Shown one piece after another: positions 35,810 through 44,051 of a DNA stretch of 64,000 nucleotides (its first letter is position 1; the number at the start of each line of letters is the position of its first letter). The position numbers were made by a program, and so were the translations under genes. Source of the stretch: Alteromonadaceae bacterium XY-R5 (GTDB lineage: Bacteria > Pseudomonadota > Gammaproteobacteria > Enterobacterales > Alteromonadaceae); NCBI GenBank assembly GCA_001660395.1, contig LXWE01000002.1, positions 558,001 through 622,000 of the forward strand. Direction: 5' to 3'. The notes below the pieces were generated by a model. That model was not told the DNA's origin. It did no database searches and saw nothing but the letters and a program-made list of their open reading frames with translations.

Positions 35810-36343
35810 ATGCGAACACTCACATTCACCAGTTTTACTTTGTCGGTCACCCTGACAATGAGCGCTGCTGCGTTGGCTGACGATAAAGCCAAAATAGCTG
35901 ATGCCATCAGTGCTGCTCCTCCCACATTGCAAGACCAGGTCACGGTAATGGATTGGGACCATCGCATATTGCGCGAGGGTGATAGCCAGTATACCTGTAT
36001 GCCGACGCCACCTAATCTGCCGGGCGTTGCACCAATGTGTTTTGATAAACCCTGGATGAAATGGGCCAAAGCCTGGAGCTCCAAGCAACCGGTCGAAATT
36101 ACCGAGATGGGTATCTCCTACATGCTGGCAGGAGATGGTGGCGCCAGCAATACCGATCCCTTTGCCAATAAAGAAACCGACGATAACGATTGGATTGTTG
36201 AGGGACCACATTTGATGATCGTTACTCCAGACAAGGCGTTGCTCGATAGCCTGCCGACCGATCCCTATTATGGCGGCCCTTATGTGATGTGGAAGGGGAC
36301 ACCTTATGCGCACATCATGATACCGGTTGGCAAACGACCTTAA
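35810..36343 (+). CDS. Secreted protein of unknown function
   Basis: A 177-residue protein with a clear signal peptide (MRTLTFTSFTLSVTLTMSAA, cut near ALA-DD). The mature part is compact: TVMDWDHRILREG, a C-x(14)-C pair (YTCMPTPPNLPGVAPMC), WMKWAKAW, EMGISYMLAGDGGASNTDPF, GPHLMIVTPDKALLDSLP and GGPYVMWKGTPYAHIMIP. The pattern suggests one conserved domain with a disulfide. Homologues seem to occur as hypothetical proteins in diverse proteobacteria (weak recollection). It is a single-gene unit with its own terminator. No function can be given. Confidence 0.65.
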   Translation: MRTLTFTSFTLSVTLTMSAAALADDKAKIADAISAAPPTLQDQVTVMDWDHRILREGDSQYTCMPTPPNLPGVAPMCFDKPWMKWAKAWSSKQPVEITEMGISYMLAGDGGASNTDPFANKETDDNDWIVEGPHLMIVTPDKALLDSLPTDPYYGGPYVMWKGTPYAHIMIPVGKRP

Positions 36344-36367
36344 ACAGGTATCTGTGTCGCTCAAATA

Positions 36368-36401
36368 AAAAGCCCACCACTCAAACGAGGGGCGGGCTTT
36401 T
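36368..36401. terminator. Intrinsic terminator, convergent genes
   Basis: AAAAGCCC (36368-36375) pairs with GGGCTTTT (36394-36401), with partial pairing continuing inward (ACCACTC with GAGGGGC). It lies between the convergent secreted-protein and AraD1 genes. Confidence 0.75.
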
Positions 36402-36424
36402 ACTTACACAGGAGAGAAATGCTG

Positions 36425-37420
36425 TTACAGCATTTTCACTTTCGGGATATTGCTTGTGGCTTGCGCCAGGGTATTTTGCAGCGGGCGACCGAAATCTGGT
36501 GCGCCGATTTCAAATACGTCGCCGACTTTGCTTTCGAAGCCGTCACCGAAGCTCAGTGTGGCGGTGCCAAAGAAATGCACGTGGGCATCGCCTGGGCGAC
36601 AGAACTGGGCATATTTAAAATGGTGGTCTTCCAGATTAGCAATTGTGTGCGACATATTGTCTTCGCCGCTAACAAAAGGTTTTTCCCACACGATTTCACC
36701 GTCACGAATGATGCGTGAATGTCCCTGGATATCCGCAGGCAGTTCACCTACCAGCAGTTCCGGGCCAAAAGAGCAGGGACGGAGCTTAGAGTGAGCCAGA
36801 TACAGGTAGTTAACTTTCTCCGTCACGTGATCAGAGAACTCGTTTCCGACGGCAAAACCTAAACGATAAGGCTGACCAGCTTTATCAATCACATACATTG
36901 CGCAAATTTCAGGCTCTTCACCGCCATCCAGAGCGAAGCCTGGAGACGTTAACTCCGCGCCGGGGGATACGATAATGCTGCCGTCACCTTTATAGAACCA
37001 TTCAGGCTGAACACCGACTTCGCCAGCAGCGGGTTTTCCGCCTTCAACGCCCATCTTGAACATCTTCATGGTATCAGTCAGTTCAGAGTTGGTTTTACCA
37101 GACGTTTGCGCATGCATGTTGGCGCGGGTATCTGCGCTGCCCAGGTGGGTAAGTCCGGTACCTGACACCAGCAGGTGGCTTTGCTCCGGGTGATCGAAAG
37201 GCGCCAGCAAGCGACCTTCACTGATGATGGTGTCATAGCTCTCTGTTGCATCGCTGCGCAGCGCTGTGACTTGTTCGATCAGGCTTTTACCTGCTTCGAT
37301 GGCCTGCATGGCCAGTTCATAGGTGCTGCTCACGCCGCTCAATGGCGCGATCTGTTCGGCGCTGATCACTTCTGCAACTGCACGTTGCTGTTGGCCGTTA
37401 ATGTACTGAATTAAACGCAT
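36425..37420 (-). CDS. araD1: AraD1/GguC-family FAH-fold sugar-acid enzyme
   Basis: A 331-residue cytoplasmic protein of the fumarylacetoacetate-hydrolase superfamily, AraD1/GguC branch. Conserved blocks: LLAPFDHPEQSHLLVSGTGL, WFYKGDGSIIVSPGAEL, GGEEPEICAMYVID (metal ligand acids), GNEFSDHVTE and FGDGFESKVGDVFEI. These enzymes act on 2-keto-3-deoxy sugar acids; in this cluster the expected job is conversion of L-2-keto-3-deoxyarabonate to 2-oxoglutarate semialdehyde, which the ALDH at 41319 would then oxidise. A hydrolase reaction on a diketo acid is the alternative. No DapA-type KDA dehydratase is present in the window. A TGTA-type site lies 29 bp upstream of the start. Confidence 0.8.
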   Translation of the reverse strand: MRLIQYINGQQQRAVAEVISAEQIAPLSGVSSTYELAMQAIEAGKSLIEQVTALRSDATESYDTIISEGRLLAPFDHPEQSHLLVSGTGLTHLGSADTRANMHAQTSGKTNSELTDTMKMFKMGVEGGKPAAGEVGVQPEWFYKGDGSIIVSPGAELTSPGFALDGGEEPEICAMYVIDKAGQPYRLGFAVGNEFSDHVTEKVNYLYLAHSKLRPCSFGPELLVGELPADIQGHSRIIRDGEIVWEKPFVSGEDNMSHTIANLEDHHFKYAQFCRPGDAHVHFFGTATLSFGDGFESKVGDVFEIGAPDFGRPLQNTLAQATSNIPKVKML

Positions 37421-37448
37421 GCTATCCTCGTACTATGTAAACTGCTTG

Positions 37449-37463
37449 TTAATTAGTAATACA
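37449..37463. promoter_or_regulatory. TGTATKAC operator upstream of AraD1
   Basis: On the minus strand TGTATTACTAATTAA continues to ACAAG, preceded by ATTAT. It shares ATTATTGTAT-K-AC-N-AAT with the sites before the secreted GH43 gene and, in part, both RpiR genes. The left half-site is perfect; the right one is shifted. Confidence 0.5.
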
Positions 37464-37523
37464 ATAATATATTTTTGAGGCCGGGGTCAATGGGATTCAC
37501 CCGGCCAGCTGTTCTAAATGGGG

Positions 37524-38468
37524 TTACTGGGGGGCAGTGATACCTTCGCTGGTCATGACAACTCGCTTAAGTGATCCGTCCGGATTGTAATACAGGGGAT
37601 CAATACTTACTGCGCGGCGGAATTCGCCCCCATCGGGTTCGGCGGCACCAGTGTGATAGATAAAATAATCTTTGCCTTTAAATTCGATGATCGATTGATG
37701 GTTGGTAGGGCTATTACCTGCCACTTCGTTTAGTATCCCTTTGTATTCCCAGGGGCCGGTAATGCTTTTGCTCATGGCATAGGCAATCTTTTCCGGGAAA
37801 CCTGACGCATAAGATAGGTAATAATTGTCACCTTTTTTATGTACCCACAGGGCTTCTGTGAATTTAGGGATGTCGATGGTGTGGATAGGGCCATCCAGTT
37901 CAATCATGTTGTCTTTGAGTTTGGCGTATTTAGGCACGCTGTTACCCCAGAAAATGTACGCCTGGCCATCATCATCAATAAAAATAGCCGGATCGATATC
38001 ATCCCAGTCGATGCTGGTTTGGGTGGTCATATCGTTGGTAATTAGGGCTTTACCCAGGGCATCTTTGAATGGTCCGGTAGGGTTATCTGCCACGGCTACG
38101 CCAACCGCAAAGCCATTTATACTGGCGTGACGTACTGTGGTGTAGAAATAGAATTTGCCGTTTTTCTCGATTACGTGAGAGGCCCATGCATCACCCTTGG
38201 CCCATTTGAAATCATCCGTGTGCAATACCGCGCCATGACGCTTCCAGTTAACCATGTCGGTAGACGAAAACAGCAGCCAGTCATGCATTTCAAAAAAGGT
38301 CTTATTGTCCTTTGCTTCGTCATGACCTGTGTACAAATAGACGGTGCCATTGTGCACCATGGCGGCAGGATCTGCGGTACGCACTTCCTTAAAAATAGGG
38401 TTCTCAGCCAGCGCTTGCGTTGCACAAATGGAAGAGGTTAGCGCCAGGGTTGCGACGAATTTTCTCAT
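37524..38468 (-). CDS. Secreted GH43 arabinofuranosidase/xylosidase-like enzyme
   Basis: 314 residues with a signal peptide (cut near ALA, residue 21). GH43 catalytic residues: base Asp33 (TADPAAMV), modulator Asp159 (DIDPAIFIDDDGQAY) and acid Glu205 (FTEALWVHK). It is a single-domain enzyme expected in the periplasm or outside the cell. Subfamily differs from the two GH43_26-like paralogues, giving this cluster two GH43 types. The conserved HQSIIEFKGKDYFIYH near the C-terminus supports the fold. It probably removes alpha-L-arabinofuranosyl (or beta-xylosyl) units. It is transcribed towards the AraD1 gene with a site of its own. Confidence 0.87.
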   Translation of the reverse strand: MRKFVATLALTSSICATQALAENPIFKEVRTADPAAMVHNGTVYLYTGHDEAKDNKTFFEMHDWLLFSSTDMVNWKRHGAVLHTDDFKWAKGDAWASHVIEKNGKFYFYTTVRHASINGFAVGVAVADNPTGPFKDALGKALITNDMTTQTSIDWDDIDPAIFIDDDGQAYIFWGNSVPKYAKLKDNMIELDGPIHTIDIPKFTEALWVHKKGDNYYLSYASGFPEKIAYAMSKSITGPWEYKGILNEVAGNSPTNHQSIIEFKGKDYFIYHTGAAEPDGGEFRRAVSIDPLYYNPDGSLKRVVMTSEGITAPQ

Positions 38469-38488
38469 ATTGTCCTCGTTCTCGTCTT

Positions 38489-38651
38489 GTTATTTGTCAT
38501 ACAATAATATTAAAATAAGTTAACACCAAGGGAAAAATGTTTTTTTTATGTTACGTTTTTGTCCCAAAAGCAAGGTGGTAAACGGGGTTTTGTTACTGAC
38601 ATGTTACGAAAATGCTTGCGTCAGATGCTAGCATAAGGTATCAGTAATACA
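38489..38651. promoter_or_regulatory. Two TGTATKAC operators between secreted GH43 and dehydratase genes
   Basis: 38489-38503 (minus: TGTATGACAAATAAC, then AAG) lies just before the GH43 start. 38637-38651 (minus: TGTATTACTGATACC) lies 40 bp before the dehydratase start. Each serves one of the divergent transcripts, and both match the site at 29825-29839. Confidence 0.6.
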
Positions 38652-38690
38652 ATATGATTATTCTTCAACGCGTATTCAGAGATTCAAGAT

Positions 38691-40427
38691 ATGGCGAATG
38701 ACCAAAAGAAAACCAAACTGCGCTCAGCCGCCTGGTTTGGCACCAATGACAAAAATGGCTTTATGTATCGCAGCTGGATGAAGAATCAGGGTATTCCTGA
38801 GCATCACTTCCAGGGTAAGCCGGTGATTGGTATTTGTAATACCTGGTCGGAACTGACGCCTTGTAACGCCCATTTCCGTCAAATTGCAGAAAGAGTTAAA
38901 AATGGTATCCGCGAAGCCGGCGGTGTACCGGTTGAGTTTCCAGTGTTTTCAAACGGCGAATCTAACTTACGTCCTACCGCAATGTTTACCCGTAACCTGG
39001 CCGCGATGGATACAGAAGAAGCCATCCGTGGTAACCCGCTGGATGGCGTTGTACTGTTGGTAGGTTGTGATAAAACCACGCCAGCCCTGTTGATGGGTGC
39101 AGCCAGCTGTGACTTGCCGACTATCGTGGTGACCGGCGGCCCAATGCTGAACGGTAAGCACAATGGCGAAGACGTAGGCTCAGGTACGCTGGTATGGCGC
39201 ATGAACGAAGAGTACAAAGCCGGCAACATCAGCCTGCATGAGTTCATGAGCGCTGAGCAAAGTATGTCGCGTTCAGCCGGTACCTGTAACACTATGGGTA
39301 CGGCTTCTACTATGGCCTGTATGGCGGAATCACTGGGCACCAGTTTGCCCCATAATGCGGCTATTCCTGCGGTTGATTCACGTCGTTATTCACTGGCTCA
39401 TATGTCAGGTATGCGTATCGTAGATATGGTGCATGAAGACCTGAAACTGTCGAAGATTCTGACCAAAGATGCCTTCTTAAACGCCATCCGCACCAACGCT
39501 GCCATTGGCGGTTCTACCAACGCGGTCATCCACTTAAAAGCCATTGCTGGCCGAATCGGTGTGGATCTGTCGCTGGATGACTGGGAACACGGTAAAGGCG
39601 TACCGACGATCGTTAACCTGCAGCCATCTGGTCAGTATCTGATGGAAGAGTTCTTCTATTCAGGTGGCCTGCCTGCGGTTCACCGTCGCATGGGTGAGAA
39701 TGGTGTATTGACCAAAGATGCTCTGACAGTGAACGGCAAAACCATCTGGGAAAACACCCAGGATGCGCCTTGCTATAACGATGATGTGATTCGCACCTGG
39801 GATAACCCGCTGCGTGAAAACGGCGGTATTTGTATTCTGCGCGGTAACCTGGCACCTCGTGGTGCGGTACTTAAACCGTCGGCTGCCAGCCCGCATCTGA
39901 TGAAACACCGTGGTAAAGCCGTAGTATTTGAAAACTTCGACAACTACAAAGAGCGCATCAACGATCCAGAGTTGGATATCGATGAAAACAGTGTCATGGT
40001 ACTGAAGAACTGTGGACCAAAAGGTTACCCAGGTATGGCAGAAGTAGGCAACATGGGTCTGCCGCCAAAAGTACTGAAAAAAGGCATCAAAGACATGGTG
40101 CGTATTTCTGATGCTCGTATGAGTGGTACTGCCTTTGGTACGGTTGTTCTGCACGTGACGCCAGAAGCCATGGAGCTTGGTCCTTTGGCCGCGGTTCAGG
40201 AAGGTGATTACATCGAACTGGATGCTTACGCCGGTAAACTGAATATCGACATTTCTGAAGAAGAACTGGCGGCACGTCTGGAAAAACTGCAGGCCACCCG
40301 CGTGATCTTCAAATCTGGCGGTTACGAAGAAATGTACCGTGAGCGCGTACTGCAGGCCGATGAAGGCTGTGACTTTGACTTCCTGGTAGGCTGCCGTGGC
40401 GCCGCTGTACCGAAGCATTCTCACTAA
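38691..40427 (+). CDS. araC: IlvD/Edd-family L-arabonate dehydratase
   Basis: A 578-residue Fe-S dehydratase that converts L-arabonate to L-2-keto-3-deoxyarabonate. The three cluster cysteines are at Cys58 (SELTPCN), Cys126 (VGCDKTT) and Cys199 (AGTCNTMGT), each one residue before those I recall for the Rhizobium L-arabinonate dehydratase (59/127/200). The N-terminus (RSAAWFGTNDKNGFMYRSW) is typical of the pentonate branch rather than IlvD or Edd. D-xylonate, D-fuconate or D-galactonate remain possible substrates. First gene of the long operon; ATG 38691. The symbol follows the Azospirillum pathway name, not the E. coli regulator. Confidence 0.85.
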   Translation: MANDQKKTKLRSAAWFGTNDKNGFMYRSWMKNQGIPEHHFQGKPVIGICNTWSELTPCNAHFRQIAERVKNGIREAGGVPVEFPVFSNGESNLRPTAMFTRNLAAMDTEEAIRGNPLDGVVLLVGCDKTTPALLMGAASCDLPTIVVTGGPMLNGKHNGEDVGSGTLVWRMNEEYKAGNISLHEFMSAEQSMSRSAGTCNTMGTASTMACMAESLGTSLPHNAAIPAVDSRRYSLAHMSGMRIVDMVHEDLKLSKILTKDAFLNAIRTNAAIGGSTNAVIHLKAIAGRIGVDLSLDDWEHGKGVPTIVNLQPSGQYLMEEFFYSGGLPAVHRRMGENGVLTKDALTVNGKTIWENTQDAPCYNDDVIRTWDNPLRENGGICILRGNLAPRGAVLKPSAASPHLMKHRGKAVVFENFDNYKERINDPELDIDENSVMVLKNCGPKGYPGMAEVGNMGLPPKVLKKGIKDMVRISDARMSGTAFGTVVLHVTPEAMELGPLAAVQEGDYIELDAYAGKLNIDISEEELAARLEKLQATRVIFKSGGYEEMYRERVLQADEGCDFDFLVGCRGAAVPKHSH

Positions 40428-40442
40428 GCACTAATACATCCA

Positions 40443-40470
40443 TGCCCCTGGTGCGGAAGTGCCGGGGGCA
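40443..40470 (+). other. Intercistronic GC-rich hairpin, dehydratase/SDR boundary
   Basis: TGCCCC at 40443-40448 pairs with GGGGCA at 40465-40470, with further G-C and G-U pairs inward (TGGTGC with GTGCCG). It lies just before the SDR ribosome site (GGAAGGAAG). No T-tract, so processing or stabilisation is more likely than termination. Its sequence resembles the hairpin at 45013-45035. Confidence 0.55.
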
Positions 40471-40492
40471 AACTTTACCCGGAAGGAAGTAT

Positions 40493-41263
40493 ATGAATTT
40501 AACCAATCAATACCCCAGTCTGAAGGGCAAAACCGTGTTTATTACTGGCGGTGGTTCAGGGATTGGCGAATGTCTGGTTGAAGCCTTTGTACATCAGGGG
40601 GCCAAAGTGGCCTTTGTGGATATTCAGGTTGAAGCCTCAGAAAAGCTCGAAGCTCGCCTGAAAAGCGAAGTGGCTGATGCACAGGTGAAGTTCTATGAAT
40701 GTAACCTGATCGACATCCCTAAACTGCAAAGTGTGATTGCGCAGGTGGAGCAGGAGCTGGGCAGCATTTCTGTGCTGCTGAATAACGCCGCCAATGATAC
40801 CCGTCATGATTTCAAGGAAGTTACCCCTGAGTATTGGGATCAGCGTATGAACATTAACTTACGCCCTCAATTTTTCGCTATTCAGGCGGTATATCCGCAA
40901 ATGAAGAAGCTCGGTGGTGGCTCCATCGTTAATTTTGGTTCGATGAGCTGGTATGAGCATCAGGGCGGCATGCCCGGTTATACCACCTCAAAATCGGCGG
41001 TGCTGGGGTTAACCCGTGGCATGGCCAACGATCTTGGCCCGGACAATATCCGGGTTAACACCCTGACCCCTGGCTGGGTAATGACTGAGCGTCAGCTCAC
41101 CCATTGGGTAAATGACGAAACAGCAAAAGACATTGAAAAAAGCCAATGTGTGAAATCCCGCCTGATGCCAGAAGACATCGCGGCGATGGCACTGTTCTTA
41201 GCATCAGATGATAGCAAGCTGTGTACGGCACAGAACTTCATCGTCGATGGTGGCTGGATTTAA
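40493..41263 (+). CDS. XylB-like SDR sugar 1-dehydrogenase
   Basis: 256 residues: cofactor motif TGGGSGIG (18-25), Asp43 after beta-2 favouring NAD, NNAA (97-100), active-site Ser150 (NFGSMSW), Tyr163 and Lys167 (YTTSK). The start YPSLKGK, RGMANDLGPDNIRV, the QC-x-K-x-R segment and LFLASDDSKLCTAQ closely follow the Caulobacter D-xylose dehydrogenase XylB. Here it should oxidise L-arabinose (or D-xylose/D-galactose) at C1 to the lactone. ATG 40493 is chosen for its GGAAGGAAG site. Second gene of the operon. Confidence 0.83.
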   Translation: MNLTNQYPSLKGKTVFITGGGSGIGECLVEAFVHQGAKVAFVDIQVEASEKLEARLKSEVADAQVKFYECNLIDIPKLQSVIAQVEQELGSISVLLNNAANDTRHDFKEVTPEYWDQRMNINLRPQFFAIQAVYPQMKKLGGGSIVNFGSMSWYEHQGGMPGYTTSKSAVLGLTRGMANDLGPDNIRVNTLTPGWVMTERQLTHWVNDETAKDIEKSQCVKSRLMPEDIAAMALFLASDDSKLCTAQNFIVDGGWI

Positions 41264-41283
41264 TTACCTAAACTACGGGCAAC

Positions 41284-41297
41284 GGGGATTCTTCCCC
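41284..41297 (+). other. Small hairpin before ALDH gene
   Basis: GGGG-ATTCTT-CCCC (41284-41297), 22 nt before the ALDH start and directly upstream of its AAGGAG site. Third-party support is absent; it fits the pattern of hairpins at other boundaries of this operon. Confidence 0.4.
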
Positions 41298-41318
41298 ATG
41301 CAAGAAAGGAGCAAGATT

Positions 41319-42911
41319 ATGAGTGTTACTGGATTACAATTAATTAATGGCCAATGGGTGGCAGGCGAAGCCGGCCAGTACCAGGCAACTAACCCTTCAA
41401 CGGCGCAAAAAATTGAACCTGTGATGACCCAGGCCACTCAGGCCCAGGTAGATGCTGCTGTTGCAGCTGCGGCCCAAGCGGCGAAAAGCTTTGCCAATAC
41501 CAGCCTGGCCGAGCGTGCTGCGTTTTTAGAGCGCTGCGCCGATGAGATTATGGCCCTGGGCGACGAGCTGACTCAGCGTGTGATGGCAGAAACAGGCTAT
41601 CCACAAGGTCGTGCCGAAGGTGAGCGTGGCCGTACTGTTGGCCAGTTGCGTATGTTCGCCAAACACATCCTATCAGGTGAGTACCTGAATATCCGTATCG
41701 ACACTGCGATGCCAGATCGTCAGCCGCTGCCGCGTCCTGATTTACGTCTGATGAACCAGGCCATTGGCCCGGTAGTGGTCTTCGGTGCCAGTAACTTCCC
41801 ACTGGCGTTCTCTACTGCCGGTGGTGATACGGCATCTGCGTTAGCCGCTGGTTGCCCGGTGATCGTGAAAGGTCACAACTCTCACCCTGGTACAGCTGAG
41901 CTGGTAGCTCAGGCGGTGGATAAAGCAGCAAAAGCCTGTGGTCTGCCAGATGGCGTATTCTCCCTGATCATGGGTGCCGGTAACGAAGTAGGTTCTGCGC
42001 TGGTAAAAGCCCCGCAGGTCAAAGCCGTTGGTTTTACTGGTTCTTTGTCTGGCGGTATGGCGCTGTTTAATCTGGCCAACACCCGCCCTGATCCTATCCC
42101 TGTATTTGCTGAAATGGGCAGTGTTAACCCTGTGGTACTGTTCCCTGAAGCGCTTGCGACCAAGTGTCAGGCAGTGGCCGAAGGGTTTGTTGGCTCACTG
42201 ACCATGGGTACAGGCCAGTTCTGTGTTAACCCAGGCGTCGTCATTGGTATCAAAGGTGAAGGTCTGGATAACTTTGTCAGCCACACCAAAGAGGCACTGG
42301 CGAAAGTAGGCGCTGGTGTAATGCTGAACAAAGGCATTTGTACAGCTTACAATGCAGGTGTTGAACATTTGGGTTCACAGCCAGGCGTTGAAGTGGTCGC
42401 GGAAGGTGGCGCGGTAACGGACGAAGCCGGGTTCTGCTCGCAGGCCAAACTGTTTAAAGCCTCTGCACAGGCGTTTTTAGCTAACCCAAATCTGCAGGAA
42501 GAAGTGTTCGGTCACGCCTCAGTACTGGTTGAGTGCGAAGATAAAGCCGAATTACTGGCGGTACTGGGCGCATTACATGGTCAGCTTAGCGGCACCATTC
42601 AGTGTACTGAAGCGGAACTGGCGTCGCAGATGGACGTCGTGGATGTACTGCGCAGCAAAGTCGGCCGTTTGGTGGTGAACAATTACCCAACAGGTGTAGA
42701 AGTCTGTGATGCCATGATGCACGGTGGCCCGTTCCCTGCGGCAACTGACGTGCGCTTTACCTCTGTCGGTACGGCGGCGATTGCACGTTTTGTGCGTCCT
42801 ATCTGCTTCCAGAACTTCCCAGAAGCCTTGTTGCCAGCTGCTTTGCAAAATGCCAACCCATGGGGCATCAGCCGTCTGGTGAATGGCGAACGTACCAGCA
42901 GCGGTTTCTGA
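41319..42911 (+). CDS. 2-oxoglutarate semialdehyde dehydrogenase (ALDH superfamily)
   Basis: 530 residues with all ALDH residues visible: Asn159 (FGASNFP), Lys184 (VIVKGHNSHPG), Glu265 (FAEMGSVNP) and nucleophile Cys302 (TGQFCVNPG). The FAEMGSVNPVVLFP and HNSHPGTAELV blocks are typical of alpha-ketoglutaric semialdehyde dehydrogenases. The reaction is the last step of the pathway, giving 2-oxoglutarate and NAD(P)H for the TCA cycle. ATG 41319 has an excellent AAGGAG site; longer in-frame starts overlap the SDR gene and lack one. Confidence 0.87.
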   Translation: MSVTGLQLINGQWVAGEAGQYQATNPSTAQKIEPVMTQATQAQVDAAVAAAAQAAKSFANTSLAERAAFLERCADEIMALGDELTQRVMAETGYPQGRAEGERGRTVGQLRMFAKHILSGEYLNIRIDTAMPDRQPLPRPDLRLMNQAIGPVVVFGASNFPLAFSTAGGDTASALAAGCPVIVKGHNSHPGTAELVAQAVDKAAKACGLPDGVFSLIMGAGNEVGSALVKAPQVKAVGFTGSLSGGMALFNLANTRPDPIPVFAEMGSVNPVVLFPEALATKCQAVAEGFVGSLTMGTGQFCVNPGVVIGIKGEGLDNFVSHTKEALAKVGAGVMLNKGICTAYNAGVEHLGSQPGVEVVAEGGAVTDEAGFCSQAKLFKASAQAFLANPNLQEEVFGHASVLVECEDKAELLAVLGALHGQLSGTIQCTEAELASQMDVVDVLRSKVGRLVVNNYPTGVEVCDAMMHGGPFPAATDVRFTSVGTAAIARFVRPICFQNFPEALLPAALQNANPWGISRLVNGERTSSGF

Positions 42912-42921
42912 GTTGAGTGAC

Positions 42922-43974
42922 ATGAGTTTGTCGATTACACCATCGGAACTGGCGAACGGGGCGTTGCCCCGTTCCATGTCCATGCTCACCCTGACCAATG
43001 CCAATGGCATGCAGGTGACAGTGTCGGACTGGGGTGCCAGTATTCAATCCGTATTAATGCCAAATGCTGATGGTCAGGGCCACACTGAGCTTGTGCTGAA
43101 TTATCAGGATAAGGCCCGCTGGGCGGATAATCCTTACTTCTTTGGTGTCACGGTTGGACGTGTATCTAACCGCATTGGCGGTGCCGCGTTTGAACTGGAA
43201 GGGCGTTGTATCGAACTGGCAGCCAATGAAGGTAACAATCAGCTGCATGGCGGCCCTGAAGGATTATGCAAACGCTTCTGGCAGTTTGATACCCGTCAGA
43301 GTGACGATGCAGTTTCGGTGATTTTCAGCATTGTCAGTGCCGATGGTGATCAGGGCTTTCCGGGTGAAATGACTGCATCGGTAGAGTATCGCCTCGACAA
43401 TGCCAATCAACTGACACTGCACTATCAGGCCAGTGCCACTGAAACCACACCCATTGTGCTGACCAATCATACCTACTGGAATCTGGCCGGAACAGACACC
43501 GTACTGGATCAGCAGTTGTGGCTGGATGCCGGACATATTCTGGATGTGGATAAGGAACTGATCCCTACCGGACAGCTGACAGAAGTGGCTGCAACTGGCT
43601 ACGACTTTAATCAACCTAAGGCCATCGGTCGCGATATCGCAAGCGTGCCGGGTGGCTACGATAACTTTTTTGTACTGACACCCAAAGTGGCGGGGACACC
43701 GTCGGCGGAAGTGGCGCGGATGACGGATCCTGTTTCTGGTCGAAGCATGACTATCACCACCACAGAGCCAGGGATTCAGTTTTACAGCAGTAACTTTTTA
43801 GATGGGAGTATCGCAGGTTCAGACGGTAAACCGCTGCAAATGTATGCCGGTATCTGTCTGGAAACCCACGGGTATCCGGATGCCGTTAATCACCCGCATT
43901 TTCCCAATGTGATTGTGCCAAAGGGCCAGGTTTATCAGCAGACCACAGTACATCGTTTTAGCTACCAGAGCTAA
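42922..43974 (+). CDS. galM: Aldose 1-epimerase (mutarotase)
   Basis: A 350-residue GalM-type enzyme interconverting sugar anomers. Conserved residues: Asn/Arg in VGRVSNRIGGAAF, His109 (NNQLHGGPEG), catalytic His183 (LTNHTYWNLAG) and the catalytic Glu in GICLETHGYPDA near the C-terminus. It would supply the anomer used by the sugar 1-dehydrogenase. The start at 42922 gives the family's normal N-terminus but has a weak ribosome site. A strong hairpin (GAACGGGGC-GTT-GCCCCGTTC, 42954-42974) lies just before two in-frame ATGs (42976, 42982), so a shorter product is possible. Confidence 0.87.
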   Translation: MSLSITPSELANGALPRSMSMLTLTNANGMQVTVSDWGASIQSVLMPNADGQGHTELVLNYQDKARWADNPYFFGVTVGRVSNRIGGAAFELEGRCIELAANEGNNQLHGGPEGLCKRFWQFDTRQSDDAVSVIFSIVSADGDQGFPGEMTASVEYRLDNANQLTLHYQASATETTPIVLTNHTYWNLAGTDTVLDQQLWLDAGHILDVDKELIPTGQLTEVAATGYDFNQPKAIGRDIASVPGGYDNFFVLTPKVAGTPSAEVARMTDPVSGRSMTITTTEPGIQFYSSNFLDGSIAGSDGKPLQMYAGICLETHGYPDAVNHPHFPNVIVPKGQVYQQTTVHRFSYQS

Positions 43975-44051
43975 GGACACATTCGAGTAAGTGGCGACAA
44001 ACTAACAAGTGAAAGAGGCGGGATATACCAGCCTTCTTGGGGGAAAGAAGT

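Noticed and set aside
39660-40424. 254-codon minus-strand frame inside the dehydratase gene
   Set aside because: It lies wholly opposite a conserved Fe-S dehydratase and its product has no recognisable domain; long antisense frames arise from codon bias.
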